From NCBI RefSeq assembly GCF_000967865.1, contig NZ_JXRU01000034.1:1-64000 (forward strand): 64,000 nt of DNA. Reading direction: 5' to 3'. This document shows positions 23,013 through 33,800 of this stretch, in pieces (the first letter of the stretch is position 1; each line of letters begins with the position of its first letter). Source of the stretch: Microbacterium sp. SA39 (GTDB lineage: Bacteria; Actinomycetota; Actinomycetes; Actinomycetales; Microbacteriaceae). The notes beneath the pieces were generated by a model that was given only the letters and a program-made list of their open reading frames with translations, was not told where the DNA came from and ran no database searches. The position numbers and the translations under genes were made by a program.

Positions 23013-23537
23013 TCAGGAGGCGAGCCCCGCGGTGAGCCGGCGCAGACCGTAGTCGAAGGCGCGGTCGACGTCGCCGCCGAGGCGGAAGGCGCCGGAGAGC
23101 TCCATCTGCAGGAAACCCGTCGCCCAGGCGGTGAAGAGGCGCGCGGCGTCGAGGGCGTCATCGTCTCCGACGAGAGCGGCGGATGCCCGGATCACCGGTA
23201 CCGACGAGCGTTGCAGGGCGGCGAGCGGTGCTGCCGCGCTGAACATCAGGCGGAACGCCTCCGGATGCTGCTGCGCGAAGGCCCGGTACGCGCGGGCGAT
23301 GTCGCTGAGGTCGGCATCCGCGGCATCCAGACGCACGGTGAGGTCGTCGATCGCGGATTCGGCGATGGAGGAGAGGAGGGCGTCGCGGTCGCGCACGCGC
23401 TTGTAGAGCGAAGGGGCACGCACGCCCACGCGAGCGGCCACGGCCTGCATGGTGACCCCGGCAGGGCCTGCGGCGTCGAGGAGCTCGCGGCCTGCGGCGA
23501 TGATCTGGGCGAGCGAGGTGCGGTCGGGTGTCGGCAT
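23013..23537 (-). CDS. TetR family regulator (WHG-domain type)
   Basis: 174-aa repressor. The DNA-binding helices AGVTMQAVAARVGVRAPSLY with KRVRDRDALL occupy residues 26-55; the C-terminal domain (PEAFRLMFSAAAP then LFTAWATGFLQMELSGAFRLGG) is the WHG type. It is divergent from the MBL-fold hydrolase gene, and the 81-base gap holds two perfect dyads, so it very probably represses itself and that gene. Confidence 0.9.
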   Translation of the reverse strand: MPTPDRTSLAQIIAAGRELLDAAGPAGVTMQAVAARVGVRAPSLYKRVRDRDALLSSIAESAIDDLTVRLDAADADLSDIARAYRAFAQQHPEAFRLMFSAAAPLAALQRSSVPVIRASAALVGDDDALDAARLFTAWATGFLQMELSGAFRLGGDVDRAFDYGLRRLTAGLAS

Positions 23538-23552
23538 GCGGACTCCTTGAAG

Positions 23553-23567
23553 GCTATTGACAATAGC
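23553..23567. promoter_or_regulatory. TetR operator 1 (GCTATTGACAATAGC)
   Basis: Perfect 7-1-7 dyad in the divergent tetR/MBL-hydrolase region. Its centre is 22 bases from a second perfect dyad. Confidence 0.8.
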
Positions 23568-23574
23568 TATGATA

Positions 23575-23589
23575 GCTACGTAACGTAGC
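23575..23589. promoter_or_regulatory. TetR operator 2 (GCTACGTAACGTAGC)
   Basis: Perfect 7-1-7 dyad with the same outer GCTA/TAGC half-site ends as operator 1, two helical turns away. It ends 29 bases before the GTG of the MBL-hydrolase gene. Confidence 0.8.
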
Positions 23590-23618
23590 CATTGCAAACC
23601 TCTTCGGAAGGAATCCCC

Positions 23619-24329
23619 GTGAAACTCGCCCCGCACGTGCACCGACTCGGCAACGACATCGTCGCCTCGTACCTCATCGACCTGCCCGAGGGGATCACCC
23701 TGATCGACGCGGGGCTTCCCGGCCACTGGAACGATCTGCAGCGCGAGCTCGAGGCGATCGGGCGTCCGCTGTCCGACATCAAGGGCCTCGTGCTGACCCA
23801 CGGCGACGGCGACCACATCGGATTCGCCGAGCAGCTGCGTCGAGAGACGGGAGTGCCCGTGTTCATCCACGCGGCCGACGCCCACCGGGTGCGTACCGGA
23901 GAGAAGCCCAAGACGCCGATGGGCCCCGCACGCCTCGGCGCGACGCTCGGCTTCTTCGCCTACGGCATCCGCAAGAACGCGCTGCGCACGCATCACGTCG
24001 CGGAGGTCGTCGAGGTCGGCGACGGAGACGTGCTCGACCTGCCGGGCGCGCCGGTCATCATCGGGATGCCGGGGCACTCGCCCGGGAGCATCGGCGTGCA
24101 CGTGCCGGTCGCCGACGCGGTCTTCGTAGGAGACGCCCTCACCACGCGCCACGTGCTCACCGGCAAGGTCGGCGCGCAGCCCGCGCCCTTCACGGATGAG
24201 CCCGAGACCGCGATCGCGTCGCTCGACCGCCTCGCGACGGTGTCGGCGTCGTGGGTGCTGCCCGGGCACGGCGCGCCCTGGCAGGGATCGCCCGCCGACA
24301 TCGCGGCGGCCGTGCGGGCGTCGGGCTAA
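23619..24329 (+). CDS. MBL-fold metallo-hydrolase
   Basis: 236-aa metallo-beta-lactamase-fold hydrolase. The zinc motif THGDGDHIG is near residue 62, with GMPGHSPGSIGVHV (about 151), VFVGDAL (about 168) and LPGHGAPW near the C-terminus as the other ligands. Such enzymes hydrolyse lactones, thioesters or similar. GTG 23619 follows a GGAAGGAA site. It is divergent from and probably repressed by the TetR gene. Its stop codon overlaps the stop of the convergent isochorismatase by 4 bases. Confidence 0.9.
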   Translation: MKLAPHVHRLGNDIVASYLIDLPEGITLIDAGLPGHWNDLQRELEAIGRPLSDIKGLVLTHGDGDHIGFAEQLRRETGVPVFIHAADAHRVRTGEKPKTPMGPARLGATLGFFAYGIRKNALRTHHVAEVVEVGDGDVLDLPGAPVIIGMPGHSPGSIGVHVPVADAVFVGDALTTRHVLTGKVGAQPAPFTDEPETAIASLDRLATVSASWVLPGHGAPWQGSPADIAAAVRASG

Positions 24330-24919
24330 CGCCCGGCGAGGACGGATGCCGTGTCGCTCACGGTGATCTGCGGCGGGTAGAGCCCCATCACCTGGAGCGC
24401 GGCGGCGTGGTTCTCGGCCGTCGAACCCGCGCAGGCATCGGCGGCGACGGTGATGTGTGCTCCGGCATCCGCCGCCGCCAGTGCCGTCGAGATCACGCAG
24501 CAGTCGGTCGAGACCCCGGCCAACACGACGTGCGCTCCGCGGCCGAGGAGAGCCTCGATCTCGGGTCCCCACTTTCCGAACGTCGGCAGATCCAGGGTCG
24601 GATGCGGCGACAGCCCGGCCGCCTCAGGAACCAGGTCGTACAGCGGATCCGTCGGCGGCTGGTCGGCGAACGGCCACGCGGCGAAGTACGCGCCCCACGA
24701 CGTTTCGCGGTCGGCCGTCGGCATCCATCGCGTCACGATGACGCGCTCGCCGAAGGACTCGGCCAGGGCGCGGATGCGCGGCATCGCGTCGGCGAAGAAC
24801 GGCGATCCCCACGCGGAGTCGGGCGAGGCGAAGATCGCCTGCGGGTCGATCACGACCAGCCAGGTGGTCGGCGTTTCGTCTCGTCGCTGCGCTCCTCGCT
24901 CAACGACCGGGTCGCTCAT
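24326..24919 (-). CDS. Cysteine hydrolase, isochorismatase family
   Basis: 197-aa hydrolase of the isochorismatase/nicotinamidase fold. The catalytic Asp is in WLVVIDPQAIF near residue 26, Lys in TFGKWGPEIE near 115, and the nucleophile Cys in AGVSTDCCVISTALAA near 136. Residues 4-17 (PVVERGAQRRDETP) are encoded by a family-A repeat and look like an acquired N-terminus. Its ATG overlaps the stop of the NCS1 permease (ATGA). With that permease it probably degrades an imported nitrogen compound. Confidence 0.88.
   Translation of the reverse strand: MSDPVVERGAQRRDETPTTWLVVIDPQAIFASPDSAWGSPFFADAMPRIRALAESFGERVIVTRWMPTADRETSWGAYFAAWPFADQPPTDPLYDLVPEAAGLSPHPTLDLPTFGKWGPEIEALLGRGAHVVLAGVSTDCCVISTALAAADAGAHITVAADACAGSTAENHAAALQVMGLYPPQITVSDTASVLAGR
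24871..24910. repeat. Family-A repeat encoding the isochorismatase N-terminus
   Basis: GCGTTTCGTCTCGTCGCTGC then GCTCCTCGCTCAACGACCGG, ending six bases before the start codon of the isochorismatase (read on the minus strand). Confidence 0.8.
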
Positions 24920-26358
24920 ACCTCTTCCTGCCGCCGGATCTTCGCCGCCCGGGCGAAGTACGTCACGACGAACGACAGCACCAGGGCGAAGAAGACGCCG
25001 AGGTTCGCGTACGCCCAGTCGCCCTCTTTGCCGCCGATCAGGAACAGCAGGTAGCCCTGCCAGTTGTTCCACGGGGCGTCGGCGGCGAAGTTGTTGATCA
25101 CGAAGCCCCAGCCGATCACGCTGGCGACGATCATGGTGCCGATCGAGGTCCAGTCCCAGGCGCCGTAGCGTCCGCTGCTGTCGAACAGCGCGTCGTCGTC
25201 GTAGTCCTTCTTCCGCCGCAGGATGTCGGCGATCAGGATGCCGGCCCACGACGCGAGCGGCACGCCGAGCGTGATGAGGAAGCTCTGGAACGGTCCGAGG
25301 AAGTCGGTCGCGAAGAACACCACGAAGATCGTGCCGATCGTGAGGATCACACCGTCGATCGCCGCTGCGGACGGGCGTGGGATGCGGATGCCGAGGCTGA
25401 GCAGCGTCAGCCCGGAGGAGTAGATGCCCAGCACCGCGCCCGACACGAGTGCGAGCACGGCCGTGAGCAGGAACGGCACGAGCACCCACGTCGGGAGGAT
25501 CGACGCGAGAGCGCCGATCGGATCCGCGGCGATCGCGTTCATGAGGTCTTCGTCGGATCCGCCGAGCAGCAGGCCGAACACCACCAGGATCACGGGCGCC
25601 ACGGAGCCGCCGATCGTGTTCCACGCGACGATCGCCCCGTCGGATGCCGTGCGCTTCTGGTACCGCGACCAGTCGGCTGCGATGTTGATCCAGCCGAGGC
25701 CGAAGCCGGTCATCACCATGACGAGGGCGCCGATGACCTGGCCGATGCCGCCGGCCGGCCGCGCCATGACGGCGGCGAGGTCGATGCTGGGCGCCGCGAG
25801 GATGATGTACAGCACCGTCACGACCCCGGTGATCCAGGTGAGCACCGACTGCAGCTTCATGATCGTGTGGTACCCGAGAACGGATGCCACGACGATGAGC
25901 GCCGCCACGATCATGGTCGCGATGATCTTCAGCGCGATGCTGTCGCCGTCGCCGCCGAGCTGCGTGATGATCGTCGCGGTGGCGAGCACGGCGAGGATCG
26001 CGAGGAAGGTCTCCCAGCCGATCGAGGTCAGCCACGAGATGATGCCGGGCACCTTCTGACCTTGCACGCCGAAAGCGGCGCGGGAGAGCACCATGGTCGG
26101 GGCCGAGCCGCGTTTGCCCGCGATCGCGATGAGTCCGCACAGCAGGAACGACACCACGATGCCGATGATCGACACGAGCGTCGCCTGCCAGAAGGAGATG
26201 CCGAAGCCCAGGACGAACGATCCGTACGACATGCCGAAGACCGACACGTTCGCCGCGAACCACGGCCAGAAGAGGTCCCGTGGCTTCGCGGTCCGCTCGG
26301 ACTCGGGGATGATCTCGATGCCCGCGCGCTCGATGAGAGCAGGCTTGATGTCCGTCAT
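24916..26358 (-). CDS. NCS1 family purine/cytosine/allantoin-type permease
   Basis: 480-aa secondary transporter with about 12 helices. Family marks are RDLFWPWFAANVSVFGMSYG (about 27), GKRGSAPTMVLSRAAFGVQG (about 82) and GFGLGWINIAADWSRYQKR (about 218). NCS1 proteins import nucleobases, allantoin or hydantoins with cations. Translational coupling to the isochorismatase suggests the imported compound or its product is hydrolysed there. The exact substrate is not readable. Confidence 0.9.
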   Translation of the reverse strand: MTDIKPALIERAGIEIIPESERTAKPRDLFWPWFAANVSVFGMSYGSFVLGFGISFWQATLVSIIGIVVSFLLCGLIAIAGKRGSAPTMVLSRAAFGVQGQKVPGIISWLTSIGWETFLAILAVLATATIITQLGGDGDSIALKIIATMIVAALIVVASVLGYHTIMKLQSVLTWITGVVTVLYIILAAPSIDLAAVMARPAGGIGQVIGALVMVMTGFGLGWINIAADWSRYQKRTASDGAIVAWNTIGGSVAPVILVVFGLLLGGSDEDLMNAIAADPIGALASILPTWVLVPFLLTAVLALVSGAVLGIYSSGLTLLSLGIRIPRPSAAAIDGVILTIGTIFVVFFATDFLGPFQSFLITLGVPLASWAGILIADILRRKKDYDDDALFDSSGRYGAWDWTSIGTMIVASVIGWGFVINNFAADAPWNNWQGYLLFLIGGKEGDWAYANLGVFFALVLSFVVTYFARAAKIRRQEEV

Positions 26359-26404
26359 GAGCAACATCTTGGCACTGCGCGGGCGCCGCAGGGCGGCAAT
26401 CGGG

Positions 26405-27694
26405 TCAGGCCGTGAAGAACGACTCCGCGGTGCGGGTGAGGTCGTAGAGGTCGGAGACCCCGGCGAGTTCCCGCGCCGAGTGCATCGACAGGATCGGGAT
26501 GCCGACGTCGACCGTGCGGATGCCGAGGCGTGCGGCTGTGATCGGACCGATGGTCGAGCCGCACGGCACGGAGTTGTTCGACACGAATGCCTGCGATTGG
26601 ACGCCGACCCGCTCGCACCATGCCAGCCAGGCTGCGGTGCCGACGGCATCCGTCGCGTAGCGCTGGTTCGCGTTGAGCTTGAGGATCGGGCCAGACCCGA
26701 GCACGGGCTGCACGACCGGGTCGTGCTTCGCGACGTAGTTCGGGTGCACGGAGTGGCCGACGTCGCTCGAGAGGCACCACGACGATGCGAAGGCGCGACG
26801 GCGCTCGGAGGCATCCGCGCCGAGGCCCGCGTAGAGGCGCTCGAGCACGTCCTCGAGGAACGGGCCGGCGGCTCCCGACCGGGATGCCGAGCCGAGCTCT
26901 TCGTGGTCGAACGCGGCGAGCACCGCGATCGGTGCCTTGGTGCGGGTGCGGTCGGCGATCTCGGTGAGAGCGACGACACCGGCGTGCACGGAGGCGAGAT
27001 CGTCGAGCCGTCCGGAGGCGAAGAACTCGTCGTCCTTGCCGAAGACGGCGCCGCGCGCGGTGTCGGCGAGCACGACGTCGTAGCCGCGGATGTCGGATGC
27101 CGACACCTCGACGGACTCGGCGAGCTCGGCGAGGATGTCGGCCTGGGTCGGGTCGCCGAGACCCCAGACGGGCTGCGTCTCGTTCTGCTTGTCGAGCGCC
27201 AGACCGTTGTTGACGCCGCGGTCGAGGTGGATGGCCAGCTGCGGGAGCCGCAGCAGGGCGCCGGTCTCGGCCAGCACCACGCGGCCGTCCGCGAGGGCGA
27301 GTCGGCCGGCGAGGCGCAGTTCGCGGTCGAGCCACGAGTTCAGCAGCGGGCCGCCGTACACCTCGACGGCGGCCTGCAGCCAGCCGCGGGTGCCGGTCGT
27401 CGGCTGGGGCTTCAGCTTGAAGCCGGGGGAGTCGGTGTGGGCTCCGAAGACGTGCGCGGGGGTCGTCGCCGCGGCATCCGTCGGCACCACCCACGCGATC
27501 GTGGCGCCGTCGCGGACCACGACGAAGCGTCCGCCGGCCTGCGCGGGCCACGCCTCGTCCTCCTGCAGACGGGTGAAACCAGCCCTCTCCAGACGCCGCG
27601 CGACCTCGGCCGCCGCGTGATAGCTCGACGGCGAGGCGCCGACGAAGTCGGCGAGATCCTCGGCGTGGGCGAGTGCATCCGGGGTGACGGGCAT
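26405..27694 (-). CDS. M18 family aminopeptidase
   Basis: 429-aa zinc aminopeptidase of the M18 family. Metal-site motifs: FGAHTDSPGFKLKP (about 82), FDHEELGSASRSGAAGPF (about 260), and SMHSARELAG near residue 405. HLDRGVNNG (about 155) and SSDVGHSVHPNY (about 303) are family blocks. Cytoplasmic; releases N-terminal residues, often acidic or neutral, from peptides. ATG 27694 follows an AGGAAGG site. Apparently monocistronic. Confidence 0.94.
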   Translation of the reverse strand: MPVTPDALAHAEDLADFVGASPSSYHAAAEVARRLERAGFTRLQEDEAWPAQAGGRFVVVRDGATIAWVVPTDAAATTPAHVFGAHTDSPGFKLKPQPTTGTRGWLQAAVEVYGGPLLNSWLDRELRLAGRLALADGRVVLAETGALLRLPQLAIHLDRGVNNGLALDKQNETQPVWGLGDPTQADILAELAESVEVSASDIRGYDVVLADTARGAVFGKDDEFFASGRLDDLASVHAGVVALTEIADRTRTKAPIAVLAAFDHEELGSASRSGAAGPFLEDVLERLYAGLGADASERRRAFASSWCLSSDVGHSVHPNYVAKHDPVVQPVLGSGPILKLNANQRYATDAVGTAAWLAWCERVGVQSQAFVSNNSVPCGSTIGPITAARLGIRTVDVGIPILSMHSARELAGVSDLYDLTRTAESFFTA

Positions 27695-27862
27695 GGCGAC
27701 CTTCCTGCAGAAAAGCGTGTCCTTCGATCGTAGGTGGAGCCGCGATCGTCGCCCGCCAACCAATATGATGCTTTGGCGCTGGCGCTTGGATACGCTCCGC
27801 TCAGGGGGGAGTCCGTCCGCTGCGCGCTCGGGCCTTCCTTGACGAGATTCAAGGAGAACGAC

Positions 27863-30800
27863 GTGCCCGAACACGCCACCTCACGCATCCGGCGACTCGT
27901 GGCCGTTGCGTCGGCGACCCTGCTGGTCGCGGCCGGCCTGACGTCAGCCGCGGTCGGCATCGCGCCGACCTCGGCGGACGCCGCGCAGAACCCGACCAGC
28001 TGCCAGGGGACGGTCGCGCTCGTGAACGGCGGCTTCGAAACGCCGGCTGTGCCCGCCTCGACGTTCCGGCTCGTCGCCGAGGACGCTGTGCCCGGGTGGT
28101 TCACGAATGACAGTCGGAACCAGATCGAATTCTGGGGCGGCGGCTTCCAGGGCGTCCCTGCCGCCGAGGGCCGGCAATTCGTGGAGCTGAACGCCAACAC
28201 GGCGAGCCTGCTCTATCAGGACATCGCCACGTCGCCGGGACAGACCTTCGGGTGGTCGCTCAAGCACCGGGGGCGCAACGGCACCGACGTCATGCGCGTC
28301 GTGATCGGTGCGCCCGGTGGCGTCCTGACGCAGAACGGGCCGAACCTCTCCGACGGTTCCGGGGCGTGGGGATCGCATGCGGGCACCTATGTGGTCCCGG
28401 CGGGTCAGACCGTGACACGGTTCGGATTCGAAGCGGTCAGCTCTGCCGGCGGCAACCCCTCGGTCGGCAACCTGCTCGATGACATCGCCTTCGGCACCGG
28501 GCCCTGCCTGATCACGACGAAATCGGTCACCAACGTCACGCGCGGCGGGACCGGCACACAGGTCGGAGACGTGCTCCGCTACACCGTGGCCACCCGGAAC
28601 GACGGCGGAAACCCGGCGCTGCAGACGGTCTCCACCGACGCGCTTCCCGCCGATGTGGATCTCGTCACCGGTTCGATGCGCATCATCACCGGGCCCGGCG
28701 TCGGCCCGCAGACCGACGCGGCAGCCGACGATCGGGCCGAGTACTCCGCGGGCGATCGCACCGTGCGTGTGCGCCTCGGCGGCGGCGCCACGTCATCGGC
28801 CGGCGGCTCTCTCGCGGTCGGCACCAGCACCAGCTACTCCTTCGAGGTGAAGGTGACGGCATCGGCTGCGGCGAGCACCATCGTGAATGAGGCTCGGGTG
28901 GCGTATCGCGACACGGTGGCGGTCCCGAACCTGGACCGCACGTCGACGAGTGAGGAAGCGCGGACCGTGGTGGCCGCCGCCGCCGACCTCGCGATCACGA
29001 AGACGCTCGACACCGATCCGCTGGTCGCCGGGCTGCCCGCGACGTTCACGATCGACGTGACCAACGATGGTCCTCAGACGGCGACGGGAGTGACGGTGAC
29101 GGATGCGATCCCGGCCGGTCTGCTGAACGCCACGGCCGCACCCACCCGCGGCTCCTGCACGCTGAGTACGACCATCAGCTGCGCGCTGCCCGATCTCGCC
29201 GTCGGCGAGAGCGCGTCGGTCATGGTCACGGGCATGGTGGCACCGGGCGTGGACCCCGGCGCGGCGTTGACGAACACCGCGTCGGTCGTCGGATCACGTA
29301 CCGACCCCGACCTCGCGGACAACACCGCGTCCGCCTCGGGGACGGTTACCACGGTCACCGATCTCTCCGTCCAGAAGACCTTCAGTCCGGCATCGCCCGT
29401 CGCCGGTCGGAACCTGACGTACACCGTGACCGCTCGGAACACGGGCCCCTCGGAGGCTCGCGATGTCCGTCTCACCGATCCGCTCGACCCCGGCGAGGTG
29501 TTCATCGCCGCGACGCCGCAGCAGGGCACCTGCGCGATGGCGAACGGCGTGCTCGACTGCGAACTCGGCACTCTCGCACCCGGGGCGACCGTCGTGACGA
29601 CCATCGAGGTGCGGGTCGCCCCAGGCACGAGTGCCGTCGTGCAGAACTCCGCGAGCATCACGTCGAGCACGAGCGAGGCCGATCCGAGCGACAACGTCGC
29701 CTCGGTCGGCTTCCAGCCGACCATCATCGCGGATCTGTCGGTGCAGAAGACGGCATCCGCCGCCGAGGTCGCGGCCGGTGACGCCCTGGACTTCGAGATC
29801 GCCGTGAGCAACCTCGGGTCGGCGGATGCGGTCGGGGTGACTCTCGACGACACCCTTCCGAGCGGTCTCAGGGTCACCGGCGTCGATGCGCCGGCCGGCG
29901 CGGACTGCACGTTCAGCGACGAGTCCCTCCGCTGCCTCTGGGCGACGTTCCCGGTCGGCGGACCGTCGACCGTCGTCGTGCACGCCGCGGTCGCCGCCGA
30001 CGCGCCGGCCGGCACGCTCATCAACACCGCCTCGGTGGTCTCGCCGTCGCAGGACCCGGACGCGACGAACAACGCGGACTCCGCCCGGGTCGAGGTCACG
30101 CAGAGCGCTGATGTCCGTGTGCAGAAGTCCGCCGCCGCCACGCCTGTTCCCGGTTCGTCCTTCGACTACAGGATCGCCGTCGCGAATGACGGCCCGTCTA
30201 CTGCTCGGGGCGTGACGGTGACCGACGTGCTGCCCGTCGGATTCACGTTCGCCGGGAGCGAGGGCGACTGCACCCTCACGGTCGGTACTCTGACCTGTGG
30301 CTTCGGCGACCTCGCGCCAGGAGGCTCAGCAACGGTCACCGTGTCGGGGACCTGGGCGGTGGGACAGACGGGAGCGGTCAGCAACACCGCCACGGTCGGT
30401 TCGGCGACGTTCGACCCGGACAGCTCCGATGACGTCTCCACCGACGAGCGTCGTCTCGCGCCGAGCGCCGATGTGGTCGTCGGCAAGACGTCGTCCACGC
30501 CGACCGTCCCCCGGGGCGGTCAGGCGGTCTTCGTCGTCAGCGTGCGCAACGACGGCCCGTCGGCCGCCGCCGACGTGGTGGTCGCCGAGACGCTTCCGCC
30601 CGGACTGACGCTCGCCTCGGCTGTTCCCTCGACGGGATCCTGGTCCGCAGGCGATGCCCTCTGGACAGTCGGGATGCTGATGCCCGGCGCGTCCGCGACC
30701 CTGACCGTGACGGCGGATGTCGTCGGCGAGGGAACACTCACGAACACGGCGACCGCGACGTCGCAGACGCCGGATCCGCGTGCGTCGAACAACGTGGGCT

Positions 30801-33800
30801 CCGCGACGGTCGTCGCGACGCCGACGGCGGACCTCTCGATCGTCAAGACGGCGTCGGCGACCCCTGCGTCGATGAACGGGCCCCTCGACTACACGATCGT
30901 GGTCACCAACGCGGGCCCGAGCGCCGCCTCCGCCGTGCGGGTCGGCGACGTGCTGCCGACCGCGCTGCTGACACCGTCGACGTCCACCCCGGGATGCACG
31001 ATCGTCGCGGGCACGCTCGAGTGCACGGTCGCATCCCTCGCCGCCGGGGCCAGCCTCACCGCTCGCGTGACGGGGACGGTCGATCCGGCTACGGCGCAGA
31101 CCGCCCTGTCGAACACGGCGACGGTGACCTCCACGACGTCCGACCCCCGCCCGCAGGACAACGCCTCCACGGTCGTCGTGCCGGTGACCGGGACACCGCG
31201 CGTCGAGCTCGTGAAATCGGCATCCGCGCCGGTCGACATCGATGCCGACGAACGGGTCGATGCCGGTGACACGGTCGCCTATGCGTTCACGATCAGGAAC
31301 ACCGGCGACGTCACGCTCACGGGCGCCGCGCTCGACGACCCGCTTCTGGGTGGCGCCGTCACCTGTCCCGGGTTCACCACTCCGCTGGCGCCGGGGCGGG
31401 AGGCAGCCTGCGGCCCGGTCGCGTACACGCTGACGCAGTCGGACCTGGACCGTGGCACCATCCGCAACGATGCATCGGTGGTCGTGCAGTCCGCACGGGG
31501 CAGCTCGACCGACACCGCATCGGCCACCGTGACGATCCCGGCCGTGAACGGCATCGCCCTCAGCAAGTCCCCGAGCGTCATCGTCGACGCGAACGCCAGC
31601 GGACAGGTGGACGCGGGCGACGAGATCGACTACACGTTCACCGTCACGAACACCGGGACGACCACGCTCTCCGGCGCGCGGATCACCGATCCGATGCTCG
31701 GCGGCGCCGTGCTCTGTGCAGACCTCGTCGGCGCCGCGTTCGCTCCGGGAGCGGTCGTCACGTGCGACCCTGTGGCTTACACGCTGGTGCAGGCCGACAT
31801 CGACGGAGGGGCGGTGGCGAACACGGCATCCGTCACCGCGTCCGCGCCGACCGGCGACGTGACCGACGCGGCGGCGGCATCTGCCGACCTCGATCGCACG
31901 GCCGGCCTGGACTTGATCAAGACCGCAGGCGCCGTCCAGGATGCCGACGGCGACGGGCTGGTCGGAGCCGGTGACACGGTGGCGTACTCCTTCTCCGTGC
32001 GCAACACCGGCACGACCACGCTCACGGGCGCTGAGATCATCGATCCGCTGCTCGGCGACGGCACGCTCTGCGACCAGGGCGCCTTGGCGCCGGATGCCGT
32101 GGAGGAGTGCGGTCCGTTCCTCTACACCCTCACTCAGAGCGACATCGAGGAGGAACGCGTTCTCAACACGGCCGTCGTCGCGGCATCCAGCCCTCTGGGG
32201 CAGGTGACCGACGAGTCGTCCGCCGTCGTGATCATCGACGCGACGAGCGCGGTGGAATTGACGAAGACACCCGGTGCTCCCGTCGACGAGAACGCCGACG
32301 GCAGGATCGGTGCCGGCGACGCCGTCGCGTTCTCCTTCACGGTGCGCAACACCGGGACGACGCTGCTGCGCGACCTCGCGATCGATGATCCGCTTCTCGG
32401 CGGAGTGCTCGACTGCCCCGCTCTGGATCTTCTCGAGCTGGTCCCTGGCGCCCAGGCGGAGTGCGGCCCGGTCGGCTACGAGCTGACGCAGCCGGATGTC
32501 GAGGACAGGGTCGTGCGCAACGCCGCGACCGTGTCGGGGGACAGCATCCTCGGGAAGGTCGAGAACGAGGCGACGGCGGAAGTCGAGGTCACCGGGCTGA
32601 GCGGACTCGCCGTGACGAAGACCGCCTCGACGGTGATCGACACGGTCGGCGACGGCCGGGTGGGCGCAGGCGACACGATCGAGTACACGTTCAGGGTCGA
32701 GAACACCGGCACCACCGTTCTCCGCGACGGTCGGATCGACGACCCGCTCCTCGGTGGTCGGCTCGACTGTCCGGCGCTGGACGCCGAGGAGATCGCCCCG
32801 GGGGAGGACGTCGGATGCGGCCCCGCCGTCTACACCCTGACGCAGGCGGACATCGAGGCGAAAGTCGTCCGCAACACGGCGGCCGCGTCCGCGGACAGCG
32901 TGCTCGGTGGCGCGGAGGGGGACGCATCGGCTGAGGTGGAGTTCGCCGGAACCGGCACCCTCGAGCTCACCAAGACGCCGGGGGCAGTGACCGACACGGT
33001 CGCGGACGGACGGACCGGCGCAGGAGACACGATCGGATACACCTTCACGGTGCAGAACACGGGAACGGTCATCCTCCGCGACGTCGTGATCGACGACGCG
33101 CTGCTCGGCGGAGCGGTCGACTGTCCGGTGCTCGAGGGGCTCGAACTGATGCCAGGGACATCCGTGACCTGCGGGCCCGTCCCGTATGCGCTGACCCAGG
33201 CGGATGTCGATGCGGGCACCGTGCGGAACGCGGCGACCGTCGCCGCCGCATCCACGGTCGGTGCCGTGGACGACAGCACGACTGCGGATGTCCTCGTCCC
33301 GGGAATCGACGGCATCAGCCTCACGAAGGTCGCGAGTGCCGTGGTCGATGCGGACGGCGATGGTGCGATCGGCGAAGGTGACACGGTCGCCTACACGTTC
33401 ACGGTGACGAACACGGGGACGACGACGCTGAGCGCCGCAGAGCTCTCCGATCCGATGCTCGGCGGAACGGTCGACTGCCCCGCGCTCGACGGGGTCATGC
33501 TCGCTCCCGGCGCGGGCGTCACGTGCGCCGCCGTCCCGTACGCTCTCACGCAAGGGGACGTCGACGAGGGTCAGGTGCGCAATGAGGCGTCGGTGCGGGC
33601 CGAGGCGCCCGGCGGCACGACCGTCGGCGACTCGGCTGCGGTCGATGTCGGCGTCGTCGGCGCAGCGGGCATCGAGGCGCGCAAGTCCGCAGGAACCGTG
33701 AACGACGTGACCCGCGACGGCGCCGTCGGGGCCGGCGACACCGTCGCGTTCGCGTTCACGGTGCGCAACGTCGGCACGACGACGTTGCGGGACCTCGTGA

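Noticed and set aside
24326..26263. 645-codon frame joining isochorismatase to upstream sequence as one fusion protein
   Set aside because: The upstream part is out of frame with the NCS1 permease and is low-complexity. The ATGA overlap shows two separate genes.
30326..33553. 1075-codon open frame antisense to the giant surface-protein gene
   Set aside because: It is the mirror of a very GC-rich repeated gene, is Arg/His/Gly-rich without any domain, and has no start context. The plus-strand gene has clear domains.
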